In this document: positions 6,584 to 14,898 of the stretch, one piece after another
Numbering within the stretch: the first letter of the stretch is position 1
Layout of the letters: each line of letters opens with the position of its first letter
Source: a virus
DNA: 28,627 bases
IMG/VR virus record: IMGVR_UViG_3300023180_000298
Span: 1-28,627 of that record
Reading direction: 5' to 3' (one strand)
Program-made: the position numbers and the translations under genes
The notes under the pieces: generated by a model
Told to the model about the DNA's origin: nothing
Database searches by the model: none
Seen by the model: only the letters and a program-made list of their open reading frames with translations

Positions 6584-8212
6584 ATGGTACTACCAGCAGT
6601 TGCAGGAGCAGCATTACGTATAGGATCAATGTTTGCCAGAGGAGCAAAATCTGGCGGTGGAATGTTGAGAAAGGCAGTTTTAAAAAGAACAAAAGTAAGA
6701 AGAGAAAATATTGCCAGAAAAAAAGTTTTAGATAAAAAGGTAATAGAGAAAAGAAGAAGGAAGAGAAAAGAATCTTTGTTGGAAGCAATGAAGAGTAAAG
6801 GAAAATCTGGAATAAGTACGGTCACGGATCCAGCTAAAGGTATTTTTCAAAGAGTATTAGAATTTGTTGGCATTTTATTCATTGGTTGGTTAGTAAATAA
6901 TTTACCAAAAATTATAAAATGGATAAAGGATCTAATAGAAAGAATAAAACGTCTTATCAATGCCATACAAAGTTTTATTGACAATCTAGGCAAATGGTTT
7001 AATTCTTTTGGATCTGTATTTACAGGATTTCTTGACAATATGAAAAACTTCGATTTTACCGATCAATCTGGTAAAATCAAAAAAGCAATGGAAGGAATGG
7101 ATAGTGCATTTAAGGGAATGCAAAATGATATTAATAATGCCACCGGTGCAGTTACTGGTCCAGTAGGTGCTGATGCATCTGCTGGTGCTGCATCAATAGA
7201 TGATCCAAATGCAAGGGCACTACTTAATGCGATTGCAGAAGCAGAAGGAACTTCTGGATATCCAAATCAAGGATATAATACACAATTTACAGGAACACAA
7301 TTTACAGATCTTTCAAAACATCCCGAACAATTAAGATCTGGTGGTGGTTATACCTCCGATGCTGCAGGAAGATATCAATTTTTAAGCACTACTTGGAATA
7401 GTGTGATGGGTGGTGCAATGACACCGGAAAGGCAAGACATGGCAGCACTTAAACTTGCTGCTCGTCGGGGAGTTGATATAAAAAATGGATTATCTATGAA
7501 TGAAATTTATAAGTTGGGTGGAGAATGGGCATCTATTGAAGGTGGACCCAATATGAGAAAAGGTGGTTCTTATGGTGGTCAGGCAAAATATAGTGCAGAA
7601 AGTTTTCTGCAAATGTATCAAAAATATGGTGGAAAAGTTGAAGGTGGTAGTGGAGGAAGATATGGAAGTGGTGGTGGTGGAAATGTTACCGAATATCTTA
7701 CAGGAGACAGAGGACATCCAAATTTTGAATATAATGGACACGGAAGACAATCAAATTATCATGATCACATTGCATTTAGAACAGTTCAAGATAAAGAAAG
7801 AGCAAAAGCGGCTCTACGTGGAGCTGGTATACAAATAGGTAGTGAATTTAGACCAGGAGATGATGGATGGCATGGAAAAGACTTAGCAATTGATATTCCT
7901 GGAGCACAATGGGGTGGAAGTGGTGCGATTGGACAACGAGAATTTAATGGTTCTGCAAAAGTAAGACAAGTATTAATCAATGCAGGATTTGGTGGAGCAG
8001 GTCTAGGTCATGGAACAAATGCAATTTCAAGAGTTCCTGGAGTATCCATGGATCTTGGTTATTCTTCCGGACCACAAAACATGATTATAGTTCTTGAAGA
8101 AGAGGCACCAGCACCTATGATGATGGGAGGATCTAGCAAAACTTCTCCTGTAATTGTCTTGTTAAATAGTAGTGTAAAGAAACAACTTCTAACATCATTA
8201 GCATATACTTAA
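6584..8212 (+). CDS. Tail/hub protein with a muramidase-like domain
   Basis: 542 aa. Residues 30-70 are very basic. Residues 87-107 (VLEFVGILFIGWLVNN) repeat a motif of the preceding protein. Residues about 210-345 resemble the lambda-type lysozyme fold: LLNAIAEAEGTSGYPNQGYN with a candidate catalytic Glu221, QFTDLSKHPEQ, and AAGRYQFLSTTWN. Residues about 385-490 form a second domain with HDH, a run of RPGDDGWHGKDLAIDIPG and GQREFNGS, which looks like a metal-type peptidase or other wall-directed domain, not identified further. The C-terminus has an acidic patch and a Met/Gly run. The protein probably rides in the tail and locally opens peptidoglycan, a job T4 gives to gp5. It starts 1 base after the previous stop. 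Confidence 0.65.
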   Translation: MVLPAVAGAALRIGSMFARGAKSGGGMLRKAVLKRTKVRRENIARKKVLDKKVIEKRRRKRKESLLEAMKSKGKSGISTVTDPAKGIFQRVLEFVGILFIGWLVNNLPKIIKWIKDLIERIKRLINAIQSFIDNLGKWFNSFGSVFTGFLDNMKNFDFTDQSGKIKKAMEGMDSAFKGMQNDINNATGAVTGPVGADASAGAASIDDPNARALLNAIAEAEGTSGYPNQGYNTQFTGTQFTDLSKHPEQLRSGGGYTSDAAGRYQFLSTTWNSVMGGAMTPERQDMAALKLAARRGVDIKNGLSMNEIYKLGGEWASIEGGPNMRKGGSYGGQAKYSAESFLQMYQKYGGKVEGGSGGRYGSGGGGNVTEYLTGDRGHPNFEYNGHGRQSNYHDHIAFRTVQDKERAKAALRGAGIQIGSEFRPGDDGWHGKDLAIDIPGAQWGGSGAIGQREFNGSAKVRQVLINAGFGGAGLGHGTNAISRVPGVSMDLGYSSGPQNMIIVLEEEAPAPMMMGGSSKTSPVIVLLNSSVKKQLLTSLAYT

Positions 8213-9538
8213 ATGTCCGCATCGAGTTCTTCTCTCTACGAAACTCTAATAATAGAATCCAATGATCAACAAAAATCGGTTGATCTGAAATTGGGCACTG
8301 TTTCCATAGATTATTACGAGGACATATTTTCGCCCACCATTACGGCAAAGATTAGGGTTATCAATACTGGTGATTCTGTTGCTGGAGAAAATGATAAATT
8401 ACAATCGATCTATAATGGTCTTCCATTAAGAGGTGGAGAAAGGTTAAGAATGAAAGTTCTTGATAAAGGTGAAGGTAAAAAAGGACTTGATTTCGCAACA
8501 AAACCAGATAAGTATCTCTATGTTTCTAGTATTAGTGATGTAATTGTAGAATCTCAAACTGAAAGTTTCTTGCTTAATTTAGTTTCTCGTGAAGCAATTA
8601 CGAATGAGACTACTAGAGTTGCGAGAAAATATACTGGAACAATTGATGAATCCGTTAAGAAAATTTTAAGTGATGTTCTAAAGACTAAAAAATTCAAAAG
8701 TTCTGATATAGAAAAATCACAAAATAAGTATGGTTTTATTGGCAATCTGAAAAAACCTTTTACTACTTTGATATGGTTAGCATCAAAGGCAGTTCCCATT
8801 TCTTCTGGAAATGCAACGGCAGGGTTTGTGTTCTATCAAACAAAAGATGGTTTTCAGTTTAAATCTATCGAAGAGTTGATCAAACAAAAATCTAAAGCAA
8901 CATATTATTTTACAGAAGTAAATGAAAATTCTGCCACAAAAAATAATGATTTTAAAATTTTAAATTATGTTACTACCAAGAACCAGAATTTAATCGAAAA
9001 CTTGAGACTTGGAACTTATGCAAGTCAAAGATATTTTGTGAATCCATATAATGGAATTTTAACTTCTCCAGAAAAAAGTAAGTTTCAGTTGAAAAAATAC
9101 AAAGATAGAATTGAAAATCTTGGCACTAAAGGTAAGATATCCTTACCAAAAATGGAACAGAATTCTGAAGAATCCTTGGGAGATTCTCCTACGAGAATTA
9201 TTACTGGAATATTGGACATTGGAACAATAGACAGTAAAGTTTCCACCGAAGTAAATGCAAATCAGGAAGAATATCAATCTCAAGCAATTATGAGATATAA
9301 TGTCTTGCTTACACAATCTATAAGTATGATGGTTCCTTGCAATACTGACTTGAGAGCAGGTGATGTTATAAAATGTGAATTTCCAAAGATTTCATCTCAA
9401 GATCTCGATGAAATAGATACTGAAACAAGTGGTCTATATATGATAAAGGAATTGTGTCATCATTTTGAACCCAATAGTTCATATACATCAATGAAGTTGG
9501 TAAGAGATAATTTTGGTATTCGCAAGGAACAGGATTAA
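8213..9538 (+). CDS. 27: Baseplate hub protein, gp27-like
   Basis: 441 aa, close to T4 gp27 in length (391). gp27 trimers form the hub cylinder between tube and spike. The N-terminal domain has alternating beta strands (LIIESNDQQKSVDLKLGTV, YYEDIFSPTITAKIRVI). The middle carries the helix-strand pattern seen in tail-hub proteins (SVKKILSDVLKTKKF, then FTTLIWLASKAVP and GFVFYQTKDGFQFKSIEELI). The end closes with strands typical of these hubs (DLRAGDVIKCEFPKI, GLYMIKELCHHFEP, YTSMKLVRDNFGIRK). It starts on the base after the preceding stop and lies directly before the OB-fold spike gene, as expected for the 27-5 complex. Confidence 0.75.
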   Translation: MSASSSSLYETLIIESNDQQKSVDLKLGTVSIDYYEDIFSPTITAKIRVINTGDSVAGENDKLQSIYNGLPLRGGERLRMKVLDKGEGKKGLDFATKPDKYLYVSSISDVIVESQTESFLLNLVSREAITNETTRVARKYTGTIDESVKKILSDVLKTKKFKSSDIEKSQNKYGFIGNLKKPFTTLIWLASKAVPISSGNATAGFVFYQTKDGFQFKSIEELIKQKSKATYYFTEVNENSATKNNDFKILNYVTTKNQNLIENLRLGTYASQRYFVNPYNGILTSPEKSKFQLKKYKDRIENLGTKGKISLPKMEQNSEESLGDSPTRIITGILDIGTIDSKVSTEVNANQEEYQSQAIMRYNVLLTQSISMMVPCNTDLRAGDVIKCEFPKISSQDLDEIDTETSGLYMIKELCHHFEPNSSYTSMKLVRDNFGIRKEQD

Positions 9539-9540
9539 AA

Positions 9541-11601
9541 ATGATAGAAGAATCACTATTCAAAAGTAATTTTATTGGCAGAGACGGTTTCCGTTGGTGG
9601 ATAGGACAAATCCCACCAATTGAGGCAATGAGTGAACAATTTGAAGGTGATGGTTGGGGAAATAGATTTAAAGTTAGAATTTTAGGATATCATCCACTCG
9701 ACGAGGCAGAACTTTCCAATCAAGATTTGCCTTGGGCACTGGTGATGTTGGGTGTAAGTGATGGTACAGGTTCAGGAAACTTTTCCACATCAAATAAAAT
9801 AAGACCTGGAGATGTTGTATTTGGATTCTTCCTTGATGGAGATAATGCCCAACAACCAGTTATTATGGGTTTGTTAGGCAATACTGATGCCTACAACAAA
9901 AATGGAAATTATAAGTTTCCGTTTGTTCCATTTACTGGATATACAAATAATGTACCAAAACCAGATAGGGATTCATCAACAGCAAACGAAGCAAACGAAG
10001 CAAAATCAACTGCACAACAAGGACCAGTTAATCTTCCAAAAACACAAGCACAAAAGATAGGAAGGGCAGCTGCTGGTGGATCATCTGCCGGCATGAAAGT
10101 ATCACCAGCAAATACTTGCGAGAATACTACACTCACTACAATTGAAAATGAACTTCAAAATCTTATTAAGAAGATACAAGAAAAACAAGCAAAAATTTCA
10201 GAATTGAAGCAAGATATTGATGAAGTAGCAGAGGTTATAAAGGGTGCAATAAGTTGGTTAGTAGGTGAAATATTTAAAGAAATTAATGCATTTTTAGTTG
10301 GAGATTATACAAAAAATCCTCCAAGACCAGGTATTATCCCAAATGCACTGAACGCACTTTATACTAGTGTCTATACCGCAACATTACCTGCTGCTGGACC
10401 TGCTGCTGCCAATATTGCAGCAACTAAAGCACTTCAAACAATGGTTGTTCCTGTGAGTACCGTAGAAGCAGCATTGATTTGTGTGCAGAATGCACTTGTT
10501 GAAGGTTTGGTTGGATTAATTAAAGAATTATTATTTTCTATGTTGGAAAACATAGAAAGATTTGTAACTTGTATTGTTGATCAATTTGTAGGATCTTTAC
10601 TGAATAATATTGTAGATAAGATAGCAGATGGATTGAAAGGTGTTCTTGATGGCATTTCTGGTCTTTTAGGTGGAGCAATTGATATTATATCTGTTGCACA
10701 AAATGCTATTTCTTTCTACAACAGTCTTGGTGATCTGTTAGATTGCAACCAAATCAATACAAAATGTGATGGCACTAAAGAGTGGATTGTTGGTGCTGGA
10801 CCAAAAGATATCATGGATATAAATGGATCGTTTGACAACATCTTTGAAATTGTGAATACTGCAGGTGGACTCATCAATCAGGCAATTGATGCTGGGCAGG
10901 GTATTGTTGGAACTGTAGAAGGAGTTAAGAGTACACTTCCAATTTTCAATGGAGATAGTTTGCAGGAAAACCTGACAGGTGCATTCAATAATTGTTTAAC
11001 CACATATCCATCAAGTTGTGGATCTGCAAAAATTAACATCTTTGGTGGTGGAGGTATTGGTGGATCTGCAATTCCAATATTTGGTCCAACAATAGAAAGA
11101 GTTATTAACGATACTTCAATTGGTAAGAATGTAAATAAGACTGCTAGCGTAATTGGTGCGATTGTTACAAATGTTGGATCTGGTTATCGTTTCCCACCAT
11201 TTGTGGAAATTGTTGACGAATGTGGAATTGGTTATGGCGCAAGAGCAAGATGTAAAATCAACGATAACGGAGAAATAGAATCAATTTATATTGTTTCATC
11301 TGGAGAAAATTATCCAGTTGGAGATCAAGACATTTATGGTGTTACTGATGTCACTGTAGTTGCCACTGGAATTGGATATGAAAATGGTGATACTGCTACA
11401 GATAATTTTGGAAATGAATATTCTTTAACTATAGATGATGGTAGAATCATATCCGCAGTGCCAATAAATATTACCGAAGCACAAGATTTGGTTACCATTA
11501 CAGTTGATTCTGAAAATGGTTTAGGTGCAGTTTTAAAACCAATTTTGGGTCCAATTCCACCTCAAAAAGAAGTTATTCAAGTCATTGATTGTGTAAGTTA
11601 A
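9541..11601 (+). CDS. 5: Central spike/hub protein with gp5-type OB-fold domain, no lysozyme
   Basis: 686 aa. Residues about 1-125 match the N-terminal OB domain of T4 gp5: FRWWIGQIPP, GWGNRFKVRILGYHPLDE, LPWALVMLGVSDGTGSG, and IRPGDVVFGFFLDGDNAQQPVIMGLLG, split by short loops. This domain binds the gp27 ring. A polar Thr/Ala linker follows, then a coiled coil at about 195-235, long amphipathic and hydrophobic helices (about 240-480), and a C-terminal beta region with repeated GSGY/GIGY motifs (about 540-660). Unlike T4 gp5 there is no lysozyme domain here and no triple-stranded beta-helix; both seem to be supplied by neighbouring genes. Confidence 0.72.
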   Translation: MIEESLFKSNFIGRDGFRWWIGQIPPIEAMSEQFEGDGWGNRFKVRILGYHPLDEAELSNQDLPWALVMLGVSDGTGSGNFSTSNKIRPGDVVFGFFLDGDNAQQPVIMGLLGNTDAYNKNGNYKFPFVPFTGYTNNVPKPDRDSSTANEANEAKSTAQQGPVNLPKTQAQKIGRAAAGGSSAGMKVSPANTCENTTLTTIENELQNLIKKIQEKQAKISELKQDIDEVAEVIKGAISWLVGEIFKEINAFLVGDYTKNPPRPGIIPNALNALYTSVYTATLPAAGPAAANIAATKALQTMVVPVSTVEAALICVQNALVEGLVGLIKELLFSMLENIERFVTCIVDQFVGSLLNNIVDKIADGLKGVLDGISGLLGGAIDIISVAQNAISFYNSLGDLLDCNQINTKCDGTKEWIVGAGPKDIMDINGSFDNIFEIVNTAGGLINQAIDAGQGIVGTVEGVKSTLPIFNGDSLQENLTGAFNNCLTTYPSSCGSAKINIFGGGGIGGSAIPIFGPTIERVINDTSIGKNVNKTASVIGAIVTNVGSGYRFPPFVEIVDECGIGYGARARCKINDNGEIESIYIVSSGENYPVGDQDIYGVTDVTVVATGIGYENGDTATDNFGNEYSLTIDDGRIISAVPINITEAQDLVTITVDSENGLGAVLKPILGPIPPQKEVIQVIDCVS

Positions 11602-11604
11602 TAT

Positions 11605-12162
11605 ATGGCACATAAAAATTACGAGGCGAGACAATTTGAAACCTGGGGACCGAATGTTAGGTGGGATGTAAATCCACCAGAACCTGGTATGGATGGGCAT
11701 ACAATTTATCAGTTGTATGCTTTCAATAAAGATGGCGATGTGCATTTAGAATCATTCAGTGAAACTGGTACATGGAGAATCATGAATGACAGAGGCATAG
11801 AAATTGCCGGTGGTGCTAAAGGTTCTGATGGAAATGTTGATATTTGTATTACAGGAACTGGTGGTGGTGATATATGGATCACTGCTACGAGAAATGGAAC
11901 TGTAAAAATTAAAGGTAAAAATATAATGATTGAAGCACTTGAGGATGTGGACTTAAAGGCTGGTAGAAATGTAAATATAACTTCTGGTAGCGGAAGAATT
12001 TTGTTGAAAGGAAATAAGATAGATAAAGAATGTTTTTCTGGTAATGCTGCTGGTGCATTGGCATTTACTGCAAGAGCATTTGCACCAACTCCTCTTGGAA
12101 TAGATTTTATTACCGAATCTTTTGGTGTAGAAAATGTTATAGCAGGTTTTCTAGGATTATAA
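11605..12162 (+). CDS. Beta-helix spike component, gp5 C-terminal-like
   Basis: 185 aa. The opening (FETWGPNVRWDVNPPEPG) is followed by short alternating strands with GTWRIMNDRGIEIAG, DVDICITGTGGGDIWITA, GTVKIKGKNIMIEA, and DVDLKAGRNVNITSGSG. This is the spacing of the triple-stranded beta-helix of phage spikes (gp5C, VgrG-like). The C-terminal 45 residues are Ala-rich and hydrophobic. It sits directly after the OB-fold gene, so it probably forms the needle that T4 encodes as the end of gp5. It starts 3 bases after the previous stop. Fold assignment is by pattern only. Confidence 0.6.
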   Translation: MAHKNYEARQFETWGPNVRWDVNPPEPGMDGHTIYQLYAFNKDGDVHLESFSETGTWRIMNDRGIEIAGGAKGSDGNVDICITGTGGGDIWITATRNGTVKIKGKNIMIEALEDVDLKAGRNVNITSGSGRILLKGNKIDKECFSGNAAGALAFTARAFAPTPLGIDFITESFGVENVIAGFLGL

Positions 12163-12165
12163 AAA

Positions 12166-12882
12166 ATGGATGCAATTTTAGATAAACTTAAAGAATTAAT
12201 TGGTCTACCAGTTGGACCAAAATCTGGAATTAGAAAGTTCCAATATCTTGACACAAGATATAGAGGAACCGTAAGTGTAAGTGGACTCCATGTGTCTGAA
12301 GGATTTTCGGCACAACTGGGAGAAAGTATAATGTGTGGAACAAAGTTCCTCATACCAAATCCTTTTTCACCAAGTAAAGCAGCACTTCCACCAAATATTA
12401 TTGCAACACCACTTTCTTATCTTTTAAATTTTGGTGGCGTTAATACAACGGTAGCTTCATCTTTAGGTGGTACATCTTCTATTTTTGGTAAGAATTATCT
12501 TTTAGGTGATACGATCATTGGTGGTAATTTGAATGTAGTTGGTGTGGTAACTATTAATGGCAAAAATTTAGAAGCAGAACTTGCTCTTGGAAAATCACTA
12601 CCATCATCAGATGAAAGACTTAAAAAGAATATACATACAATTACAAATCCCATTGAAAAGGTAACCGCATTAAGAGGTGTCACTTTCGAGTATAAAGAAA
12701 GTGGACAAAAACAAATTGGATTTATTGCTCAAGAAGTTGAAAAAATTATTCCTGAACTTGTTGGAGAAAATCCAGATGGTTATAAAGGTGTCCAATATCA
12801 AAATGTTGTTGGACTTTTAGTTGAGGCAATTAAAGAACAACAAAAACAAATTGATGAATTAAAGAGACAAATAAATGGCTGA
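12166..12882 (+). CDS. Structural protein with C-terminal S74 intramolecular chaperone
   Basis: 238 aa. Residues about 147-238 form an S74 (endosialidase-type) chaperone: SSDERLKKNIHTI with the Ser/Lys pair used for self-cleavage, KQIGFIAQEVEKIIPELV, and the closing helix LVEAIKEQQKQIDELKR. In known members the domain drives trimerisation of a beta-rich fibre and then cuts itself off. The N-terminal 145 residues start with a helix, then strands (TVSVSGLHVSEGF), a Pro-rich part, and a small GDTIIGGNLNVVGVVTI beta-helix turn. Coming directly after the beta-helix spike piece, it may cap or fold the spike or attach a fibre to it. The end overlaps the next gene by 8 bases. Confidence 0.78.
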   Translation: MDAILDKLKELIGLPVGPKSGIRKFQYLDTRYRGTVSVSGLHVSEGFSAQLGESIMCGTKFLIPNPFSPSKAALPPNIIATPLSYLLNFGGVNTTVASSLGGTSSIFGKNYLLGDTIIGGNLNVVGVVTINGKNLEAELALGKSLPSSDERLKKNIHTITNPIEKVTALRGVTFEYKESGQKQIGFIAQEVEKIIPELVGENPDGYKGVQYQNVVGLLVEAIKEQQKQIDELKRQING

Positions 12883-14344
12883 CTTAATATCTAGATTAAA
12901 TGCAAGAAAACTTTCAAATACAACTTCTATTAGTTATATCGAACCTGAAATAGCAAAAGCACAAGAAGAGATTAATTCTTTTGATCCTTTTGTATCAAAA
13001 GTAGATGGACAATCAGTTGTGACATTAAACAAAATCAATGTTCTGAAAGATCAGATTGTGGTTTTGTCGCAGGAAGCGCGTGCATCTGGTTGTGGAACGA
13101 CAGTGGGAGCATCAATTGTTTATCCAGATTCAATTGATTTAACAGTTGAAAATATGGAAACAGAATCATATGTTGGCAATAATCCATTTGGTTTTAGCGT
13201 AGTACAATTATCATCTTCTAATATTGGTATTGGATCTTTCGTAAGAAATGTGCCCAATGATAGTAGAAAATCTGGATTAGGAACTTTATATAGTGGTATA
13301 GGAAGTTGTTGGGCTTCCTTCTTTTATGGTGGTTGTGGTGATTGTATTGGTTATGCAAATTCAATTACTAAATTGCAAAATGAAATGTTGATTCTCAAAA
13401 ATGAGTTATCAAACTTGGTTTCAAATTCAAATTCACTAAAGAAAGAGAGAAGAAATTCAACTCTAAAAAGATATGGGCAAAAGAGGACTGTAAAATCATT
13501 ACAAGATACAAATTCTGACCTAGATGCGGCGATTAGTACTGCAAAATCACTTTTAGAAATTCAGGAAGCAAAATCTATTGTATTTGACACATCTCTCAAA
13601 CTATATTTTGATGCCGATCCAAACAATACTTTTGCATTGGTTAATCAAGAAGGTAATGTTGTAAGAGACTTGAGTGGAAGTTTAAATGATGGAAAACTAT
13701 ATGGTGGTGCTTCTATTTCTACTGAAACTCCATATTATTTTGATTTTGATGGTACTGATGATCTTATTGATGTACCATCAGAAATATTCGCAAACAGTAC
13801 TGCTGGAGTTGTTTATTACAATGGAAGCACTGGAACAGAAATAACAGCAGAAGCATGGGTAAGTCCGAATGCATATATTCGTTCACCATTATCTCAAGAA
13901 CTAGTAATTATTCAGACAAATCGTAATATTCTTGCATCAGGAATTTGGATGGATTTGAAAGCAAATGATCTAGGAAATCCTACTTTCGTATATCCTAGGT
14001 TCCGAGCTGGTGCTGGAGGAGGATCAGATTATGTATTTGATCCATCTGTGAGAATTGAGATTGGTAGTTGGTATCATGTTGTTGGAACTTATGAAAACCA
14101 AAGATATTTAAAATTGTATGTAAATGGAGTTTTAGTAGGTAATAAAGATCTTGGTAGTGGTAGTACTTTATCTGCTACACAACGTACTCGTATTGGTAAC
14201 TATGCATCTGATGGTAGTATAGTTCCCAACGAATCGTTTAACTATAATGGAAAACTTGGAGAAATTAGAGTTTATAATAGATCATTAACTTCCACAGAAA
14301 TTTTACAGAATTTTCAAAACACAAGAGAAAGGTATGGAGTCTAA
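12875..14344 (+). CDS. Virion protein with C-terminal LamG (jelly-roll) domain
   Basis: 489 aa. The N-terminal half has two helical stretches (about 1-70 and 165-230) around a Gly/Cys-containing region (SCWASFFYGGCGDCIGY). Residues about 240-485 are a concanavalin/LamG-like jelly roll: LKLYFDADPNNTF, VRDLSGSLNDGKLYGG, FDFDGTDDLIDVP, ITAEAWVSPNAYI, SWYHVVGTYENQRYLKLYVN, and GKLGEIRVYNRSLTSTEI. Such domains bind carbohydrate on cell surfaces. Placed at the end of the spike operon, it is probably a baseplate- or fibre-associated adhesin, or a decoration protein. The start overlaps the preceding stop by 8 bases. Confidence 0.72.
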   Translation: MADLISRLNARKLSNTTSISYIEPEIAKAQEEINSFDPFVSKVDGQSVVTLNKINVLKDQIVVLSQEARASGCGTTVGASIVYPDSIDLTVENMETESYVGNNPFGFSVVQLSSSNIGIGSFVRNVPNDSRKSGLGTLYSGIGSCWASFFYGGCGDCIGYANSITKLQNEMLILKNELSNLVSNSNSLKKERRNSTLKRYGQKRTVKSLQDTNSDLDAAISTAKSLLEIQEAKSIVFDTSLKLYFDADPNNTFALVNQEGNVVRDLSGSLNDGKLYGGASISTETPYYFDFDGTDDLIDVPSEIFANSTAGVVYYNGSTGTEITAEAWVSPNAYIRSPLSQELVIIQTNRNILASGIWMDLKANDLGNPTFVYPRFRAGAGGGSDYVFDPSVRIEIGSWYHVVGTYENQRYLKLYVNGVLVGNKDLGSGSTLSATQRTRIGNYASDGSIVPNESFNYNGKLGEIRVYNRSLTSTEILQNFQNTRERYGV

Positions 14345-14355
14345 CCACCAATCAC

Positions 14356-14384
14356 TTGACACCCGTGCCCAGATGCCCTATAAT
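14356..14384 (+). promoter_or_regulatory. Perfect-consensus sigma-70 promoter (early type)
   Basis: TTGACA at 14356-14361 and TATAAT at 14379-14384, with an ideal 17-base spacer. It lies between the end of the late tail operon and the short gene at 14409. The transcription start would be near 14391. Confidence 0.85.
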
Positions 14385-14408
14385 ATCAAGGTAATTAACG
14401 GAACACCC

Positions 14409-14612
14409 ATGAGCAACACCGAATGCGTTCAAGGCATCGTGATTGACGTTTGCACCCGATCCTTCCTCCTCTTGAGCGATGAGGGCAATGAAAAGATGGT
14501 TGAGTGTGAAACCGTAAACGAGTTCATGAACGTTCTTGAAGTTGTGACTGCTAATCTTGACGAGGATCAAATCGAGTATGCAGATCTTGCAGTTCAGGGA
14601 GAAGAGTATTAA
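14409..14612 (+). CDS. Small acidic cyanophage-type protein of unknown function
   Basis: 67 aa (MSNTECVQG..., then IVIDVCTRSFLLLSDEGNEK and TVNEFMNVLEVV, acidic C-terminus). The frame is open further upstream to an ATG at 14334, but that start lies inside the LamG gene and before the promoter at 14356-14384; with transcription starting near 14391 only the ATG at 14409 fits. It looks like a small beta-sheet followed by one helix. Codon use is more GC-rich than in the late genes on either side, as for other early genes in the window. No function recognised. It is coupled to the next gene by a TAATG overlap. Confidence 0.72.
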   Translation: MSNTECVQGIVIDVCTRSFLLLSDEGNEKMVECETVNEFMNVLEVVTANLDEDQIEYADLAVQGEEY

Positions 14613-14785
14613 TGGAGGTATTTACAGTGAAAGAATGGGAAGAAAATTTTGATTCTCTTCTTGAAAGAGTAGAAAAGGGAGAAACACTTGGTATTATGGG
14701 AGATGATGGTAAGGCAGCAGTTATGATGCCCGCAGATGATGAACTTATCCGAATATACACGGAGAACAATAACGAAGCTCAGTAA
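14612..14785 (+). CDS. Phd/YefM-like antitoxin-type protein, solitary
   Basis: 57 aa (MEVFTVKEWEENFDSLLERV, EKGETLGIMGDDGKAAVMMP, ADDELIRIYTENN). The order strand, helix, ERVEKGET turn, strand, K-AAVMMP strand is that of the Phd/YefM DNA-binding fold (compare the family pattern of a Leu-rich helix, then V..GE...I, then G....V.MP). Members repress their own promoter and neutralise a toxin, but no toxin gene (Doc, YoeB or RelE type) lies next to it, and the C-terminal toxin-binding part is almost absent. It may act as a small repressor of the promoter at 14356 or as a phage-borne antidote to a host toxin. Its ATG overlaps the previous stop by one base. Confidence 0.65.
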   Translation: MEVFTVKEWEENFDSLLERVEKGETLGIMGDDGKAAVMMPADDELIRIYTENNNEAQ

Positions 14786-14801
14786 GTTCATCTTTTTTCC
14801 T

Positions 14802-14889
14802 GCTCGTGAGACTTGGTAGTCAGAGGGATCTTATAAGTCCTTTGCGCCAGATTAGCGCCTTTGAGATGGTTCGAATCCATCCACGAGTA
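14802..14889 (+). tRNA. tRNA-like gene with long variable arm, anticodon reads UAU (Ile?)
   Basis: 88 nt. Acceptor GCTCGTG pairs with CACGAGT (first pair G-U); the T arm is a perfect GATGG/CCATC around TTCGAAT. The anticodon stem GGGAT/GTCCT (with G-U pairs at each end) encloses CTTATAA, giving anticodon UAU at 14832-14834. A long variable arm with GCGC...GCGC makes it class II, normally Leu, Ser or Tyr rather than Ile. The D arm is unusually small (GAC/GTC around TTGGTA). It may be a misread Leu-type tRNA, an Ile tRNA with an odd arm, or a decaying gene. Confidence 0.55.
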
Positions 14890-14898
14890 TTGGTAGTC

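Noticed and set aside
14334-14408. Upstream ATG extending the 67-aa gene to 92 aa
   Set aside because: The extension overlaps the LamG gene and the whole sigma-70 promoter, so the RNA from that promoter could not include it.
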